From: RGIG1918 sp964570895
GTDB lineage: Bacteria > Cyanobacteriota > Vampirovibrionia > Gastranaerophilales > Gastranaerophilaceae
Reading direction: 5' to 3'
DNA: 39,882 bases
NCBI GenBank assembly: GCA_964570895.1
Contig: CAZMZD010000014.1
Coordinates: 1 to 39,882 of the forward strand
Shown: in pieces, positions 5,707 through 13,070 of the stretch
Position numbering within the stretch: position 1 is the first letter of the stretch
Layout of the letters: each line of letters opens with the position of its first letter
Notes under the pieces: generated by a model
Database searches by the model: none
What the model saw: only the letters and a program-made list of their open reading frames with translations
Told to the model about the DNA's origin: nothing
Position numbers and translations under genes: made by a program

Positions 5707-7542
5707 ATGGGTAAGAAAATTGTAATAGCAGAAAAAGACAACATCGGCGCGGTTATTGAAAATGGCAAAGTTACAGAGTTTTTTGTTCATAAAGGCGATG
5801 TTTTATTAGGCGACGTTTATCTTTCAAAAGTTGATAACATATTGCCTTCAATCGAGGCGGCGTTTGTTGATGTTGGGCTTGATAAAATGGGCTTTATCCA
5901 TACAGATGACATTATGGGAAAAGGCACTTTGAAAGAAAAAGTTAAGCCAAAACAAAAATTAATCGTTCAAGTAATTAAAGAACCTGTTGGTCATAAAGGC
6001 CCCAGAATGACAACTGCGCTCAGCCTCCCCGGCCGATTTTTGGTTTTGCTTCCTGATGAAAAAGGAATTAATGTTTCAAGAAAAATAACTTCGCAAAAAG
6101 AAAGGGCAAGATTAAAATCTATCGTTAGCCTTTTAAAACCGGTTGGCGTGGGCATTATCGTCAGAACAGAAGCAGAAGGTCAATCTGAAGCGGAAATTCA
6201 AGAAGATATTGAAATGTTGCTTGAAAAATGGAACTCAATTGTGAATGCGGCAGACACTGCAAATCCGCCGTCGCTTTTATATCGCGACCAAGATTTGTTA
6301 TACAGAACAATCAGAGAAGCCTGCGACAACGACGTAGAAGAAATTTTGGTGGATACTCCTTTTGCGCTCCATAGAGCAACTCAGCTTTTGAGCCATTGGA
6401 ATATGCAAGATAAAATTAAAATCACTCTTCATAAAGACACCGAGCCACTTTTACAGCAAACAGGAATAATTAAAGAAATTCAAAATGCCCTTAACATTAA
6501 AGTTAATTTGCCACTTGGCGGATACCTGTTTATTCAACAAACAGAAGCGCTTACAGTGGTTGACGTAAACAGTGGCAAATTTGTTTCGTCATCTTCTCAG
6601 GCAGAAACAATTTTGAAAACAAATTTAGAAGCAGCTGATGAAATTGCTCGCCAATTGAAATTGAGAAACATCGGCGGAATGATAATCATAGACTTTATTG
6701 ACATGACATCAAGAATTGATAAGTTAAGAGTTTTAGAACATTTTGAACTTGCTCTTGCAAACGATAAAGCAAAACCGCAAATTGGTCAGCTTTCAGACCT
6801 TGGGCTTGTCGAACTCACAAGACACAGACAAGGGCAAAGCCTCGCAGAAGTGTTTACTAAAAAATGTGATAAATGCGGCGGAACAGGCTATATTATTGAA
6901 GATTTAAAAACTGCAAATCCAACTGCGCAAGGCGAATTGAAAGCAAAAATGAATAAAATTAAAGGGCCTTTCAATCAAAATCAAAATAATAAAAAATTCA
7001 ATAAATTCAATAAAAATAAACAAGAAAACAAACCGCAAAATGTTCAAAATAACGAGCCTCAACTTCAAGAAAACACTATTCAAGAAGTTGCCCAAGAGTT
7101 TGAGCAAAAAATAGAAAATGCGTCAATTGAAGCTCCAATTGTTGAAGCTAAAATTGAAGATAAAAAAGAAAATACAAAAGAAAACACAAAGCGCAAACCA
7201 ACAAGAAAGCCAAAAACTAAAAAAGATGAAACAGTAAAAACTGAAGAAAACAAGGCTGTACTTGAAGAAAAACCTGCTGAAACAGAAGCTCCAACAGCAG
7301 AAGAAAAGCCGGCTGAAACCAAAAAGAAAACCAAAAAAATTAAAACAAAAACAGCCGAGGCAATTGATATTACAAGCGATATAAAAGATATTGTTGAAGA
7401 TATTAAAAAACCAACAGTTGAAAAAACAGAAAAACAAGATAAAGCAGAAAAATTCCCTAAAAAGAAACAACGTGCCAAAGGAAGAAAATCTGCAAAAACT
7501 AAAAAAGAGGAAGAAACAGCAAATGTTCAAGAAGAAAAATAA
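5707..7542 (+). CDS. rng: Ribonuclease E/G family endoribonuclease
   Basis: Endonuclease that cleaves AU-rich single-stranded RNA 5'-end-dependently in mRNA decay and rRNA processing. 611 residues. The S1 RNA-binding domain lies at about 35-110 (LLGDVYLSKVDNILPSIEAAFVDVG begins it). The catalytic core runs to about 380, with the metal-binding aspartates D286 (VVDVNSGKF) and D329 (IIIDFIDM). The Zn-link Cys pair is C387/C390 (CDKCGGTGY). After about 400 comes a 200-residue low-complexity tail rich in Lys, Glu, Thr and Gln with basic patches near the end. RNase G lacks such a tail and RNase E has one, so this is intermediate; in RNase E the tail scaffolds the degradosome. AAGGA precedes the ATG. 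The next gene overlaps the end. Confidence 0.94.
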   Translation: MGKKIVIAEKDNIGAVIENGKVTEFFVHKGDVLLGDVYLSKVDNILPSIEAAFVDVGLDKMGFIHTDDIMGKGTLKEKVKPKQKLIVQVIKEPVGHKGPRMTTALSLPGRFLVLLPDEKGINVSRKITSQKERARLKSIVSLLKPVGVGIIVRTEAEGQSEAEIQEDIEMLLEKWNSIVNAADTANPPSLLYRDQDLLYRTIREACDNDVEEILVDTPFALHRATQLLSHWNMQDKIKITLHKDTEPLLQQTGIIKEIQNALNIKVNLPLGGYLFIQQTEALTVVDVNSGKFVSSSSQAETILKTNLEAADEIARQLKLRNIGGMIIIDFIDMTSRIDKLRVLEHFELALANDKAKPQIGQLSDLGLVELTRHRQGQSLAEVFTKKCDKCGGTGYIIEDLKTANPTAQGELKAKMNKIKGPFNQNQNNKKFNKFNKNKQENKPQNVQNNEPQLQENTIQEVAQEFEQKIENASIEAPIVEAKIEDKKENTKENTKRKPTRKPKTKKDETVKTEENKAVLEEKPAETEAPTAEEKPAETKKKTKKIKTKTAEAIDITSDIKDIVEDIKKPTVEKTEKQDKAEKFPKKKQRAKGRKSAKTKKEEETANVQEEK

Positions 7543-8068
7543 TTTTTTAAGTATAGCTTTTGGGTTGATATTATCTCTTATTTTTGCAACAAATCTTGCG
7601 CTTGCTGAACCTCAAAATGCGCAAAATAACAGAAGTGCTCAAAATAAGGCCATTTCAACTCAAACAGAAAGCATTGAAAAATTAAACGAAACTGCTGAAA
7701 TTCAAGCGCAGACAACAGATAATCCAATTGGCGAAATGAATGATATGCCAATTACTACAACACCCAAAACAAACACAATTGGCGAAAACACAGTAAAGTC
7801 GCCGTATGTGCAAAACGATGTTGAAGTTCAAGTTGTTCCTAGAATGAATAAAGAAATGTTGAGCGTTGCTTTAATGTTTTTTAAAGTTATGATTGCAGTT
7901 TTAATTTCTTCATTTATTATTTGGGGCTTGCTTTTGTTTGTTAAAAAGTTTTTTGGCGAAAAGCTTGAAGAACAAGTGCCTCGCTGGGGTGATGAGCCAG
8001 ACTTGAGAACTCCAAAAAATGATTCAATTGCGCTTAAAAACTTCCTTAATCAGACAAAAAATCACTAG
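7523..8068 (+). CDS. Secreted or membrane-anchored hypothetical protein
   Basis: 181 residues from the ATG at 7523, which overlaps rng by 20 bases. The frame is open further upstream, but this start places a clear signal peptide (MFKKKNNFLSIAFGLILSLI..., cleavage likely after LALA) at the N-terminus and has GAGGAAG upstream. A Gln/Asn/Thr-rich linker (about 25-100) follows. Then comes one strong membrane segment (about 112-138, LMFFKVMIAVLISSFIIWGLLLF) and a short Lys- and Trp-containing cytoplasmic tail. Not recognised; the topology is loosely FliO-like, which I do not claim. Its 3' end overlaps the convergent 8046-8354 gene by 23 bases. Confidence 0.75.
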   Translation: MFKKKNNFLSIAFGLILSLIFATNLALAEPQNAQNNRSAQNKAISTQTESIEKLNETAEIQAQTTDNPIGEMNDMPITTTPKTNTIGENTVKSPYVQNDVEVQVVPRMNKEMLSVALMFFKVMIAVLISSFIIWGLLLFVKKFFGEKLEEQVPRWGDEPDLRTPKNDSIALKNFLNQTKNH

Positions 8069-8354
8069 GGTTTGGCTTACCTTTCAGCTTTAACAAAACT
8101 TTCACAATTTTTGTCATTTGGCACACGAAAGAATAGCTGCCTTGCCCGATTGAGCAATGTTTGCAATCGCCTTCAAGGCAATAGCACTCATAAGCTTGCT
8201 GCGTCCAATTTTGAACTATAGATTCCGATATTTCCCCGTTAGTTTGTGGTAGGAAAAGTTCCACGCCGTTTGTCTTATATGCTCGCTTGTTTTCTTCGAA
8301 ATCTATAACGTTGTCGTAATTTTCGGAGTTTTTGCAATAGTTGAAAGCACACAT
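8046..8354 (-). CDS. Small Cys-rich protein, possible metal-binding
   Basis: 102 residues. The C-terminal half has ECYCLEGDCKHCSIGQGS followed by FVCQMTKIVKVLLKLKGKP: five Cys in about 30 residues, with one more Cys pair near the N-terminus. That density suggests Zn or Fe-S binding. From memory, proteins of this pattern (C-Y-L-x-G-x-C-x-x-C ... C-Q-M-K ... L-x-x-x-G-x-P) recur in gut Melainabacteria, but I cannot name the family. CGAGG lies a little upstream of the ATG. It is transcribed towards 7523-8068 and overlaps its end. A regulatory role is only a guess. Confidence 0.7.
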   Translation of the reverse strand: MCAFNYCKNSENYDNVIDFEENKRAYKTNGVELFLPQTNGEISESIVQNWTQQAYECYCLEGDCKHCSIGQGSYSFVCQMTKIVKVLLKLKGKPNPSDFLSD

Positions 8355-8419
8355 GACTAAAACCTCGAGTTTGTAACCTAATTAAAGTTTAGCTTATTTA
8401 TTTTTGCTTCGCCATTAAT

Positions 8420-10237
8420 CTAAGGATTTATTTTAGTTACAACTTGGTTTCTTCCGTTTTCTTTAGCGATATATAAACATTTATCAGAATATTCGATTAA
8501 TTCTTGTGGTGCTTTGCCGTCAGCTTCAGAACTTGCAACCCCAACGCTTATTGTTACATGCACAATTTCGCCATTAACAAGCACAAATTCTCTTTCTCTA
8601 ATTGCTTGGCAAATTTTTTCTGCTGTTATAATTGCTTCATTTTTATTTGTGTTTGTTAAAATAACAGCCATTTCTTCGCCACCGTAACGGCAAGGAATAT
8701 CCGTCGAGCGAACATTTTTCTTTATTGTTTTTGCAACTTGTTTTAAAACCGCGTCGCCGCTTTGGTGCCCGTATGTGTCATTGAATTTTTTGAAGAAGTC
8801 AATATCAATCATAATAATTGAGAAATTTGAACCATATCTTGCTTTAAGGTCAAAATTTTCAATCATTTTTTCTTGGAAAAATCTATGATTATAAAGCTCT
8901 GTAAGAGCGTCTGTCACGGCAAGTTTGTATGTTTCTTCATAATCTCTTGATTTGAGCAAATATTTAACTATGTAACACAAAACATAAGTCATAATGCCAA
9001 ATGTAATTGGAACGATAATTCCAATCCAAAGGTTAAAATGTTCCATTGCAAGAGTGCTTATTATAAGGTGCAAAAGGAAAACCCCTGCACATTCAATATT
9101 TGCGAACAACAGTGAATTATTTTTAAATATAATTACAAGAATGAGGGCAGAAATAATTAATGAAACCACTAAATCAGAAGCAACGCTTGTTTTCTTAATT
9201 AAATTATTATCCAAAATGTTGTTTAAAAATGTTGTGTGAATTTCAACTCCGGGGTAGTGAATGCTCAAAGGAGTTGTTTTAATGTCAGACATTGCAACAA
9301 CAGTTGCGCCGACATAAATAATTTTATTTTTGAAATTTTCTTCAATAAATTTAGTGTTATTTTCTTTAATTGCTTTATCCAATTCGTAAAGAGGAATGTG
9401 CTTGAAGCTTTTTTGTGGTCCATACCAATTTAAAATGGTTCTGCCGGAAGCTTCGAGCGGAATTTTATGATTTTTATCTAAAATAATATTATTATTTTTA
9501 ATTTCAAAACTTTTATCTTTAATGCCTAAATATTTAATTGCGCCAAGAAGTGCTAAATGGTTGTAAAAATCGTTTTTATAAACAACATAAGGCGGGATTT
9601 TTCTCACAGTGCCGTCGTTATCGCGAACAACATTCACAACGCCTAAGTTAGAGTTAACATTTTGAATTTCTCGAATAATTCCTCTTGAATTTCCAAAATG
9701 GAGAAGTTCAGAATTTTTAATTAAATCGCTGTTTGTGAGTGTTGTTTTAATCCCTTGATGATAAGTTGCACCCTTTCTTATTTCTTCAGGGTGATTATCA
9801 AAGTCTATTGAAAGAACAACGTTATCATTTTTATTAACAGTATTGATGAATTTTAAATCATCCGGATTATTTTCACCAAATTTGCTCACAAACAACATAT
9901 CAAAAATAATAAGATTTGCGCCATTGGAGTTTAGGTTTTCTATAATATTTGCCCAATGCCCTCTGCTGATTGGCCAAGAGCCATATTCATTTAAAATATA
10001 TTCATAACTTACTTCATCAATTGCAAGAATAACAATATCTTTATTTGTTTCTTTTTTCTGCGAAATAATATTTTGCCTAATGTCAAAAGTATTATTTTCA
10101 GCGCTTTCCATAAATCTTTTGAAACTTTCGTTAAAAGAAAGTGAAACAAAAATAAAAATCGCAGTTAAAATAATCGCAATGTAAGTAAAATATTTTAAAA
10201 TATTTTTATAATTTTTCGTAAGCTTCGATAATTTCAT
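8420..10237 (-). CDS. CHASE2-domain diguanylate cyclase
   Basis: Membrane sensor that makes cyclic di-GMP from two GTP. One membrane helix lies near residues 15-35. An extracytoplasmic CHASE2 domain follows (about 40-345, with DIVILAIDEVSYEYI, GANLIIFDMLF and IYVGATVVAMSDIKTTP). Three clustered membrane helices come next (about 355-440), then a cytoplasmic GGDEF domain (about 450-605). The active loop reads RYGGEEM; M in place of the common F is a minor variant. An RSTD I-site precedes it, so product inhibition is likely. The metal/substrate motif DIDFFKKFNDTYGHQSGD is intact. I chose the ATG at 10235-10237 (MKLSKLTKNY); an upstream ATG at 10285 would add 16 residues overlapping the small gene before it. 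The signal sensed is unknown. Confidence 0.92.
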   Translation of the reverse strand: MKLSKLTKNYKNILKYFTYIAIILTAIFIFVSLSFNESFKRFMESAENNTFDIRQNIISQKKETNKDIVILAIDEVSYEYILNEYGSWPISRGHWANIIENLNSNGANLIIFDMLFVSKFGENNPDDLKFINTVNKNDNVVLSIDFDNHPEEIRKGATYHQGIKTTLTNSDLIKNSELLHFGNSRGIIREIQNVNSNLGVVNVVRDNDGTVRKIPPYVVYKNDFYNHLALLGAIKYLGIKDKSFEIKNNNIILDKNHKIPLEASGRTILNWYGPQKSFKHIPLYELDKAIKENNTKFIEENFKNKIIYVGATVVAMSDIKTTPLSIHYPGVEIHTTFLNNILDNNLIKKTSVASDLVVSLIISALILVIIFKNNSLLFANIECAGVFLLHLIISTLAMEHFNLWIGIIVPITFGIMTYVLCYIVKYLLKSRDYEETYKLAVTDALTELYNHRFFQEKMIENFDLKARYGSNFSIIMIDIDFFKKFNDTYGHQSGDAVLKQVAKTIKKNVRSTDIPCRYGGEEMAVILTNTNKNEAIITAEKICQAIREREFVLVNGEIVHVTISVGVASSEADGKAPQELIEYSDKCLYIAKENGRNQVVTKINP

Positions 10238-10388
10238 AAACAGGGTTCGTCCAAACTTTAGTATTAGATTGCAAATTAACATCATATTGTTTCAGCAAGT
10301 TTAATAGCTTGTTATCGGAATTTCCGAAACCGTCACAATATTTTTGCAAAAAGCCGAGTAAACATTTTTCATTTTGGTTTAAATTCAT
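10206..10388 (-). CDS. Small hypothetical protein upstream of the diguanylate cyclase
   Basis: 60 residues (MNLNQNEKCLLGFLQKYCDG...), soluble, Asn/Leu-rich and probably helical. Not recognised. Its 3' end overlaps the start of the diguanylate cyclase gene by 32 bases, which suggests translational coupling. No Shine-Dalgarno precedes the ATG; an AATAAT box lies a few bases upstream. The composition looks coding rather than random, but its length leaves doubt. Confidence 0.5.
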   Translation of the reverse strand: MNLNQNEKCLLGFLQKYCDGFGNSDNKLLNLLKQYDVNLQSNTKVWTNPVYEIIEAYEKL

Positions 10389-10509
10389 AACAATTATTCT
10401 CTAATATTTTTCATGCCGCTTCATCAATCCGAGGATTAATTTAAAGGTTTAATACTCTCGTTAAAATAGGGGATATTGTGTGTATTTCTACACCATTTGA
10501 TAGAGAAAA

Positions 10510-11766
10510 CTAGTTTCCAAAGAAAATAGTATAATCTCTTGAGCTGTTTCCGAAATTATCATAAATAATTTGTTTATTTTTTAATTCCGGAATGTGTCTT
10601 TTGTAATTTTTTATAATACTTGAAGATAATTTTAAATTATTTACTGCAATTTGTTCGCTTGAAAGCTTATCTTTTTCAAACATTTTGACATTTGCGCCCA
10701 TTTCTTCAAGCTGTTCTTTTGCGCTCATCGCTTCTGTTTCATGAGCGGCCGTGTATGCAATATAAATGTCAATAGGGTCCTCAGGTGTTGCTTTCCCTTC
10801 TCTATAAATAAAACTGTTAATTAAGGCTTGTGTTTTTTCATAATCAACAATCCAATAGCTTATAACGCCTGTTTCAGAAGGTTCCCCAGGCAAAGTTGCT
10901 GCTTGAATGTCAGAATCGTCTAAACTTTTTGCAAAAAGCGCGTATTGAGATAATTCATAAAAAGACATATCTGTTTTTATGCTTTTTGAAGCAATTTTTA
11001 TTGCGTCAGGAATTTTCACAAGCACAGAAGGTTGTTTGAGGGCATTCGATAATGCGTGGTAGAAATTTTGTTGCCTTTTAATTCTTCCTATGTCGCCCAA
11101 TGCATCTTTTCTAAAGCGAACATATCCTTCAATTTCTTTCCCCGATAATGTTTGTTTGCCTTTTTTAAGATTTACGTGAAGTTTTCCTGAGTAATCGTTA
11201 TAGTGCATATCTTTTTCAACATCAATTTCAAGCCCGCCAATAGCGTCGATAAAATCAATTAATGCTTTATTAGACACAACCAGATAATGATTAATTTTTA
11301 TGCCGAAACTTTCTTCAATTGTTCTTATACTGCATTTTACACCGCCGAACGCAAATGCATGGTTAATTTTATCTGGTTCATTTTTTCCTGCAATATAAAC
11401 TTTTGAATCTCTTGGAATTGATAAAATATTTACGTCTTTTGTGGCAGGTTCAATGCTGACAACAAGAATTGTGTCTGACCTGTTTCTTTTAAACAAATCT
11501 TTAGAAGTGTGGTTAACATCAACCCCCATAACTAAAATGTTTTGTCTTTTTTGTGAAAAAGGAAGTTGAAATTCAAGCTTTGGCGCTTTTTGACCCATCG
11601 CAATTAAGAATAAATCTCTGAAAAAATCCCTGCCGTATATTGCGCCAGCAATGACTAAAATAACTAAAAATGTTGTACAAAAGGACTTGGAAAAAGAGTT
11701 TATCTCGTTGCTTTTCCTTCTGTAATATTTGGTTTTTTGCCTTGGCCTGTCCTCTAATTTAACCAT
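10510..11766 (-). CDS. LytR-CpsA-Psr (LCP) family cell-wall glycopolymer transferase
   Basis: Membrane-anchored phosphotransferase that attaches polyprenyl-phosphate-linked glycopolymers to peptidoglycan or related acceptors outside the cytoplasmic membrane. 418 residues. A basic N-terminus is followed by one membrane helix (about 31-48). The LCP domain (about 72-265) shows ILVMGVDVN, the Arg/Asp-rich NRSDTILVVSI, SIPRDSKVYI, KINHAFAFGG and the late RFRKDALGDIGRIKRQQ motif with its catalytic arginines. A LytR_C-like domain (about 315-385, IDIYIAYTAAHETEAMSAKEQ) ends the protein. AAGGAAGAG lies just before the ATG. It is transcribed away from the TPR gene, with a 72-base divergent gap. Confidence 0.93.
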   Translation of the reverse strand: MVKLEDRPRQKTKYYRRKSNEINSFSKSFCTTFLVILVIAGAIYGRDFFRDLFLIAMGQKAPKLEFQLPFSQKRQNILVMGVDVNHTSKDLFKRNRSDTILVVSIEPATKDVNILSIPRDSKVYIAGKNEPDKINHAFAFGGVKCSIRTIEESFGIKINHYLVVSNKALIDFIDAIGGLEIDVEKDMHYNDYSGKLHVNLKKGKQTLSGKEIEGYVRFRKDALGDIGRIKRQQNFYHALSNALKQPSVLVKIPDAIKIASKSIKTDMSFYELSQYALFAKSLDDSDIQAATLPGEPSETGVISYWIVDYEKTQALINSFIYREGKATPEDPIDIYIAYTAAHETEAMSAKEQLEEMGANVKMFEKDKLSSEQIAVNNLKLSSSIIKNYKRHIPELKNKQIIYDNFGNSSRDYTIFFGN

Positions 11767-11838
11767 TACTCTTCCTTTTGAAATTGCACATTTTAATTAA
11801 ATGTAGCATAATGTTAATTGTACTTGAAAAATAAAAAA

Positions 11839-12450
11839 ATGGGTTACTTAAATACTATATTAAAATTGCATATATTCAAATCATTCATAAGTTTGATTAT
11901 TTTTACATTTTTCTTGATTTTGCCTGTATTTTCTCAAGAAGAAATATCGGATGAACAAAAACAAGCTGAAATTGTGGAATTTTTCAGGGCTAGCTATAAT
12001 CTTGGGAAATATGATGAGGCATATCAAATAATTGCTCAAATTGATGAAAAAAATTATGATAGCGAAACCTTGCTTCTTATAGGAAATATTTATGACACTA
12101 AAGATGATATAAAAAGCGCTCTAAACTATTACCAAAAGGCAATTTTTGCAGATAATAAAAATTATAAAGCATATTATAACCTTGCTCTTTTATATTCAAG
12201 ATTGAAAAAATATGATTTAGCGGTTGAAAATTATAAACAAGCACTGAAAATTAAAAAAGATTTTGCGTCCGGACATTATAATTTAGGGTGCGCGTATTTA
12301 GAATTAGGTGATTATAAAAAAGCGAAAAAAAGCTTTATAAATGCGACAGTGTATAACCCAAATGAGCGAAAATATTTTTATAATCTTGCATACACATATA
12401 AAAAATTAAACAAAGAAAAAATCGCCCAAAAAATATTAAAACAACTTTAA
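11839..12450 (+). CDS. Exported TPR-repeat protein
   Basis: 203 residues from the ATG at 11839 (a TTG at 11818 is possible). The N-terminus is a signal peptide or anchor (IFKSFISLIIFTFFLILPVFSQ). The rest is a run of tetratricopeptide repeats: about four clear units between residues 45 and 195 with the alternating Y-x-x-A-L-x-x-Y/N-P pattern, e.g. KAYYNLALLYSRLKKYDLAVENYKQ. TPRs are protein-interaction scaffolds, so a periplasmic or surface assembly role is plausible; the partner is unknown. No Shine-Dalgarno is seen. A CATAAT box at 11807-11812 could serve as the -10. The hydrogenase operon starts 113 bases downstream. Confidence 0.85.
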   Translation: MGYLNTILKLHIFKSFISLIIFTFFLILPVFSQEEISDEQKQAEIVEFFRASYNLGKYDEAYQIIAQIDEKNYDSETLLLIGNIYDTKDDIKSALNYYQKAIFADNKNYKAYYNLALLYSRLKKYDLAVENYKQALKIKKDFASGHYNLGCAYLELGDYKKAKKSFINATVYNPNERKYFYNLAYTYKKLNKEKIAQKILKQL

Positions 12451-12489
12451 TTTTTTTAAACAAAATATCATTAATGAAGTCTAATTTTC

Positions 12490-12518
12490 TTGCAAATTAT
12501 CTCATAAAATGAGATAAT
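12490..12518 (+). promoter_or_regulatory. Hydrogenase promoter with palindromic operator
   Basis: TTGCAA (-35, 12490-12495) and GATAAT (-10, 12513-12518) are separated by 17 bases. The spacer and the -10 together form a perfect inverted repeat, ATTATCTCAT-AAA-ATGAGATAAT, at 12496-12518. No T-tract follows, so it is not a terminator for the TPR gene. A dimeric repressor bound here would block RNA polymerase. The regulator cannot be named; the arms do not match the Rex consensus I know. Confidence 0.65.
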
Positions 12519-12562
12519 ACTACTTGATTTGTTGTTATACTCATGCAAAATAAGGAGCAAAA

Positions 12563-13069
12563 ATGGACGTTGAAAAAAGTTTCAAAACGGCTTTTGCGGG
12601 TGGGTTTGGAGTTGTTGATTCGATTTTAGAAAAATACGAATACAAAAAAGCAAACTTAATTGCTATCCTTCAAGCTATTCAAGGTGAATACAATTACCTT
12701 CCCGAAGAAGTTATTATTTATTTAGGTACAAAAATGCCTTTATCTCCGGCGACAATTTATGGTGTTGCAACTTTTTATTCCCAATTTTCTTTAGACCCAA
12801 AAGGAAAATATGTAATTAAAATTTGCGACGGAACAGCTTGCCACGTTAGGGGTTCAATGCCCGTATTTAACGCAATTAAAGGTAAATTAAATCTTAAAGA
12901 CGGTCAATTTACGAGCGACGACGGTCTTTTCACTGTTGAAACAGTCAGCTGTTTAGGTGCTTGCGGTCTTGCTCCTGTTATTGTAATAAACGAAAAGGTT
13001 TATCCAAAAATGACATCAGATGCCGTTAAAACCATTATTGATACACTTTTAAGCGAGGAGAGGAAATAA
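12563..13069 (+). CDS. hydC: [FeFe]-hydrogenase electron-transfer subunit, NuoE-like
   Basis: Thioredoxin-like [2Fe-2S] subunit of a multimeric cytosolic hydrogenase that couples NAD(H) and ferredoxin to H2. 168 residues, normal for NuoE/HydC/HndA. An N-terminal helical bundle contains LQAIQGEYNYLPEEV. The [2Fe-2S] ligands are C88 and C93 (CDGTACHVRG), then C130 and C134 (CLGACG). AAGGAG (12552-12557) sits just before the ATG. First gene of hydCBA, ending one base before hydB. Confidence 0.95.
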   Translation: MDVEKSFKTAFAGGFGVVDSILEKYEYKKANLIAILQAIQGEYNYLPEEVIIYLGTKMPLSPATIYGVATFYSQFSLDPKGKYVIKICDGTACHVRGSMPVFNAIKGKLNLKDGQFTSDDGLFTVETVSCLGACGLAPVIVINEKVYPKMTSDAVKTIIDTLLSEERK

Positions 13070-13070
13070 G

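Noticed and set aside
7080..7478. Long Phe/Ser/Val-rich frame on the minus strand
   Set aside because: It is the mirror of the Lys/Glu-rich low-complexity tail of RNase E/G; no ribosome site and no plausible protein composition.
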